Shown here: in pieces, positions 36,601-42,600 of the stretch
How positions within the stretch are numbered: the stretch's first letter is position 1
How the letters are laid out: every line of letters starts with the position of its first letter
Source of the DNA: Sclerodactyla briareus
Lineage: Eukaryota; Echinodermata; Holothuroidea; Dendrochirotida; Sclerodactylidae
Assembly (NCBI GenBank): GCA_026419785.1
Contig: JAODTK010004776.1
Span: 477,835-541,834 of the forward strand
Direction of reading: 5' to 3'
DNA length: 64,000 nt
The notes under the pieces: generated by a model
Database searches by the model: none
What the model was told of the DNA's origin: nothing
What the model saw: the letters and a program-made list of their open reading frames with translations, nothing else
Position numbers and translations under genes: made by a program

Positions 36601-39600
36601 CAAATCTACCTTCTTGTTATAATAATCATATTGAACTGTCGTTATTTTGTGCAAGAGCTCCCAATATTCTATTCGGCAAAGTTCAATCTTTAAATTAATC
36701 GAAGATTATAAAATATTGCAATATGAACATAATGATCTGTATTTAGTGGAGGCTATGTCAGGTATGAATAATATCTGTAGAAGCTCACGGTAGAAATTGT
36801 CCAGGCAGGAATTTGTAGTCAGGATTATTTGGTTGGTGAAAATGATTCCCAGTGGCTGAAGAAACTTCTCAAGTAGGATGGGGGAGGGGGGGTGCAAACA
36901 AGGAGTAGCAGTACGAACTAATCATGCGTGGTAGTGAATATATTCTCTCTTCTCTGTTTCAATTATGTTTATAAGTCGTGCAAGTCGTCGTTGCAAATTT
37001 GATGGTTCGTTGACTAGATCCTGTTTCATGACCAGCGTTTGAAATATTCCTGGTCACTTGTGTAGCAATCTGGAGAGGAATTGTAGGAAACCTGTAATGC
37101 TGTTGATAGTTTTGTGTACGAACGACTGCTATGCACTCCTGAAAGTGCGTAGCAATCTTGCTCATTTGAGGAGCATTTTTTTGATGCTACACCAGCTATT
37201 TCGAACGATGTCCATGAGATCTGTCCTATGGATGTCTGCCCCTTGGTCCAGGGCCGCGTTTTATCATATTCATTCCACATGAGTCTATTCCCGAAAGTCG
37301 AGAGCCTACTCCTCTTGATTGACAGAACTTTATAATGCGGATTCAGTTAAAATTGTGTCAAATTATTTTTTTTGTACATACTGATTATAATTTAGTTCAT
37401 AAACTACGAATCTCTTTCTTCACTCAGCCGCCAAGGACCTCCTCAATTCGAACCCCAAGGCGGTACGTGAGTGGCTGATCTCGAGGTGCGCCAACATCCT
37501 AGCCTGCTATAGGAAAAACTGTGCCAGTCCATCAACCCAGGGCCAGGTTAGTCCTTCAGCCTATGCTAGCTTATGTTTGGTATTCGTGAATTCTCTTATA
37601 TTGGTTTCTTGCAGTTTGATTGGCTGAAGTGTTTAAATGAGGCTGACTTCGATTTGCAATAAAGGAAAGGGGGTGACATATTTCAGTAATAGGAGGATTT
37701 ACATTCCTCTGAATTTTATTTTTAGGTCTAGATTATGTATCTGCCAGACACAATTGAGTTGTATTCATTACATTCGTATAAATATTGTTGTTTCTGTGCT
37801 TCCATAATTACTCCGCCCATTCTGTCAATCTATGCACATACTTCACTATGGCACTAGATGAACACTAAAAAGTACGAAAGGTATGTGTCAGGGCATATCG
37901 CTGACAAAATTCACAGATGGAGGGTAAAAAACTGAATGTGTTTCACAAAGTTACACACAATTGCATGCCTCCTCAGTTTTAGTTTGTAGTCTCTGATGAC
38001 ACTTTCAACAGAGCACTTAATGAGCAGTCTTAGGCCCTATCTAGTTCATATGATAAAATGATAAAATGACTAAAAAATTGGTAAAAGTTCTGAGCCTCTA
38101 CCATGACTTCATCTGATATCTTGAATGCAATGGCAGACATTGGTACCCACAAATATATTCCCTAATTGTGTTGAATGCAAAGGACTCTGAAATCACACTT
38201 ACTGAGCACCTGATCTACTTTGCAGTTATTTATGGTTGTGTGGTTTCCTATGCCCTTAGTTTTGTTTTGTGTTATTGTTATTTGTTTTGGAGGAAGCTTC
38301 CAACTCTGTTGTTTGAAGCATTTCATTAAGGTCCAAGGTGATTTGAGAAAAAAAACAACAAATTGTTGCAAAATTTGGGCATCATTGCAACTTTCTGCTG
38401 AATACCAGGATAAATCAGTCATAAAAATCATACCTGTGAGAATAAGATAATGCATCGCATCACTTAATCCCTTCCAGCTGTTACTCAACTCACGTCTAGG
38501 CATGATAATATAGTTCAGTCTATAGAAGGGCTGATATCTACTACCACAAATCATGCTTAGACTTTGTGCTGTGATTTTGAACAAATGTAACATAGCGACG
38601 TACATCAGAGTGCTTGAAGTTCACAAAGAAACCACTCCCAATAATTCTCTTGGGAATGTTGAAAGATGCAAATAGCCCTTGGAATTGCCAAGAATGGACT
38701 TCAATGACAGTAAAAAGATATAGTAGATTTTGCTGCTAGATTGTGCAGTGAAACAACATGTGCATCCAAAAGATTACTAACGTGGCACGCCTGGAACACG
38801 CACTGTCAGAGAGAGTGTGTGTTTTGATTTTTTGCTCTTGTCAAACGTGATTTCGGGGAATCCGTACAAAGAGATAAAAACCGTAGAGCGTTTATTTTGT
38901 TGTTTACCATCAGCTGATTCTGCCCGAGTGTCTAAAAGTCCTTCCACTATTTGTCAACTCAATCATAAAAAGCGACGCCATTGCAGGGTGCACAGACATC
39001 TTGGTCGATGACCGTAGCTGGCTGATGCAGACACTTCTGGGGATGGATGTCAGTTCCTCCCATGCCTACTTCTACCCGTCTGATACCAGTAGTGAGTATT
39101 GTGATACCTAGATAGGGGTGCTACAGGGGCAATAGTAGGTTGGTTGTCCTATCCAAGTCATGCCTACTTCTACCCCCGTCTGATACCAGTAGTGAGTATC
39201 GTGATACCTAGATAGGGGTGCTACAGGGGCAATAGTAGGTTGGTTGTCCTATCCAAGTCATGCCTACTTCTACCCCCGTCTGATACCAGTAGTGAGTATT
39301 GTGATACCTAGATAGGGGTGCTACAGGGGCCAAGAGTTAATAGTAGGTTGGTTGTCCTATCAAGTCATGCCTACTTCTACCCCCGTCTGATACCAGTAGT
39401 GAGTATCGTGATACCTAGATAGGGGTGCTACCGGGGCAATAGTAGGTTGGTTGTCCTATCCAAGTCATGCCTACTTCTACCCGTCTGATACCAGTAGTGA
39501 GTATCGTGATACCTAGATAGGGGTGCTACAGGGGCAATAGTAGGTTGGTTGTCCTATCCAAGTCATGCCTACTTCTACCCCTGCTGATTAGTGAGTAGTG

Positions 39601-42600
39601 CTGTACATAGAGGTGCTGCAAGTACATGGTGGGCTGGCCACCCTATTCAGTCATGCCTACTTCTATGTCGGAATAGTTATTTAAAGGGTGATAGTAAGCA
39701 GTGAATGGCCTGCCTTGGTTGAATTGGGAATGGTTAAGCCATATACTCTATTACAAGTATATTGTCACTGATGCTCTGGTATGGGTCGAGGTGATGCGCA
39801 GTACCCGAGAGGAGGAAACAAAGACCAGAAAATGCGTAACCATCATTGTACATAGAGAATCCATTCAGTCTGTGGCCCATTAAAGTTAATGTCCAGTTTG
39901 TTCACCGAAAACTTGGAACAGACATCCACCAAATGTCATGACATTTTGAGAAGGAAAATCCAGGCCTGGAAAAGTTTGGAAATTTAGAGAAAAGGAAAAA
40001 TCAGTCATGGAAATTTCCAAGAGTGGTTGTTTGTTGCTGTGTAGTTGTTATGTTGCTGCCGTCTGGCTGTTATAATTGAAGTTGTCCTTTTAGTATTTCT
40101 ATAACAATCAATGATTAGCTCTATCACACCTTCTTTAGATTTCCAGTTGATTCTTTCAGCAAGATATATGCATTCATGTCAGTGTGTGTGCATGTACATG
40201 TATTTGTGATACTTTACCTCTAAGCATGTTCATTTGATCCTACTTGCTTGGATGGGGCTCATAGTACTGGTATGTGTGTTCCTCATAGTGAGTACATAAA
40301 CCCTGCTATATAGGCTGCTGTCAGATTACTTTGTCAAAAAAAAAAATGTTCTCCCAGTCATAGTCCCCGCAGGGGTGGTGCCAGTCGCGTGACGTGCCTT
40401 GCCAGGGGACCACCAGATGAAGATCAATCATCCATGACATGTATGACAGAGCTTGTCTATTTCTCTCCTTCCTGTTTTTTCCAGCACGACCACTCGATCC
40501 AGACAAGGATGACATGCCGAACACCATGCGTTGTAATGGAGGCCCGCTTCTCTGACTCTGGCGTGTACCTGCTCGAGAATGGCTTAGTCATGTTCCTCTG
40601 GATCGGCCTCCATGTGAGCAACGACTGGGTCCAGAGCATCTTCGGGGTTAACTCGCCAGCCCAGATCGACATTGACTCACCGAGGCTTTTGCAGCTGGAG
40701 AACCCACTCTCAATACGGCTCCGGAACCTGATCGAGGGTATCAGGGCCACCAAGCCACACTACATGAAGGTATGTCTATATTAGCTATGGCTTGCAGCCC
40801 CGATGGAAAGAATCAGGGCCACCAAACCACACTACATGAAGTAACATCTATATTAGCTATGGCTTGCAGCCCTGATGAAAGAATCAGGGCCACCAAGCCA
40901 TACTACATGAAGGAATATCTATATTAGCTATGGCTTGCAGCCCTGATGAAAGAATCAGGGCCACCAAGCCATACTACATGAAGGAATATCTATATTAGCT
41001 ATGGCTTGCCGCCCTGATGGAAAGAATCAGGGCCACCAAACCACACTACATGAAGGAACGTCTATATTAGCTATGGCTTGCAGCCCCGATGGAAAGAATC
41101 AGGGCCACCAAGCCATACTATATGAAGGAATATCTATATTAGCTATGGCTCACGAACCTGATCTAGAGAATCAGAGCCACTAAGCCACACTACATGAAGG
41201 TATGTCTATATTAGTTATGGCTCACAAACCTGATCTAGAGAATCAGAGCCACTAAGCCACACTACATGGAGGTATGTCTATATTAGCTATGGCTCGCAAC
41301 CTGATCGAGGGTATCAGGGCCACCAAGCCACACTACATGAGGTATGTCTATATTAGCTATGGCTGCAGCCCTGATGGAAAGAATCAGGGCCACTAAGCCA
41401 CACTACATGAAGGTATGTCTATATTAGCTATGGCTCACAAACCTGATCTAGAGAATCAGGGCCACTAAGCCACACTACATGAAGGTATGTCTATATTAGT
41501 TATGGCTCACAAACCTGATCTAGAGAATCAGAGCCACTAAGCCACACTACATGTAGGTATGTCTATATTAGCTATGGCTCGCAACCTGATCGAGGGTATC
41601 AGGGCCACCAAGCCACACTACATGAAGGAACGTCTATATTAGCTATGGCTTGCCGCCCTGATGGAAAGAATCAGGGCCACTAAGCCACACTACATGAAGG
41701 TATGTCTATATTAGCTATGGCTCACAAACCTGATCTAGAGAATCAGGGCCACCAAGCCACACTACATGAAGGTATGTCTATATTAGTTATGGCTCACGAA
41801 CCTGATCTAGAGAATCAGAGCCACTAAGCCACACTACATGGATGTATGTCTATATTAGCTATGGCTCGCAACCTGATCGAGGGTATCAGGGCCACCAAGC
41901 CACACTACATGAAGTAACATCTATATTAGCTATGGCTTGCAGCCCTGATGGAAAGAATCAGGGCCACTAAGCCACACTACATGAAGGTATGTCTATATTA
42001 GCTATGGCTCACAAACCTGATCTAGAGAATCAGGGCCACTATGCCACACTACATGGAGGTATGTCTATATTAGTTATGGCTCACAAACCTGATCTAGAGA
42101 ATCAGGGCCACTAAGCCACACTACATGAAGGTATGTCTATAGTAGTTATGGCTCACTAACCTGATTGAGAGGATCAGGGCCACACTACATGAAGGTATGT
42201 CTATATTAGTTATGGCTCACTAACCTGATTGAGAGGATCAGGGCCACCAAGCCACACTACATGAAGGAACGTCTATATTAGCTATGGCTCACGAACCTGA
42301 TCGATGGAATCAGGCCACCAAGCCACACTACATGAAGGTATGTCTATAGTAGTTATGGCTCACTAACCTGATTGAGAGGATCAGGGCCACCAAGCCACAC
42401 TACATGAAGGTATGTCTATATTAGCTATGGCTCACAAACCTGATCTAGAGAATCAGGGCCACCAAGCCACACTACATGAAGTAACATCTATATTAGCTGG
42501 AGAACCCACTCTCCATATATCTCCCGAACCTGACTGAGAGCATCAGGGCTACCAAGCCTCACTACCTGAAAGTATATTCATATTAGCTAACAAACAACAC

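Noticed and set aside
38162..38605. 147-codon minus-strand ORF in intron 17
   Set aside because: Composition is that of AT-rich intron; I recognise no motif and no duplicate in the window.
40770..42496. CRISPR-like array (regular repeats of about 72 bp)
   Set aside because: Repeats are contiguous without unique spacers, derive from the adjacent SEC24 exon, and the context is a eukaryotic intron.
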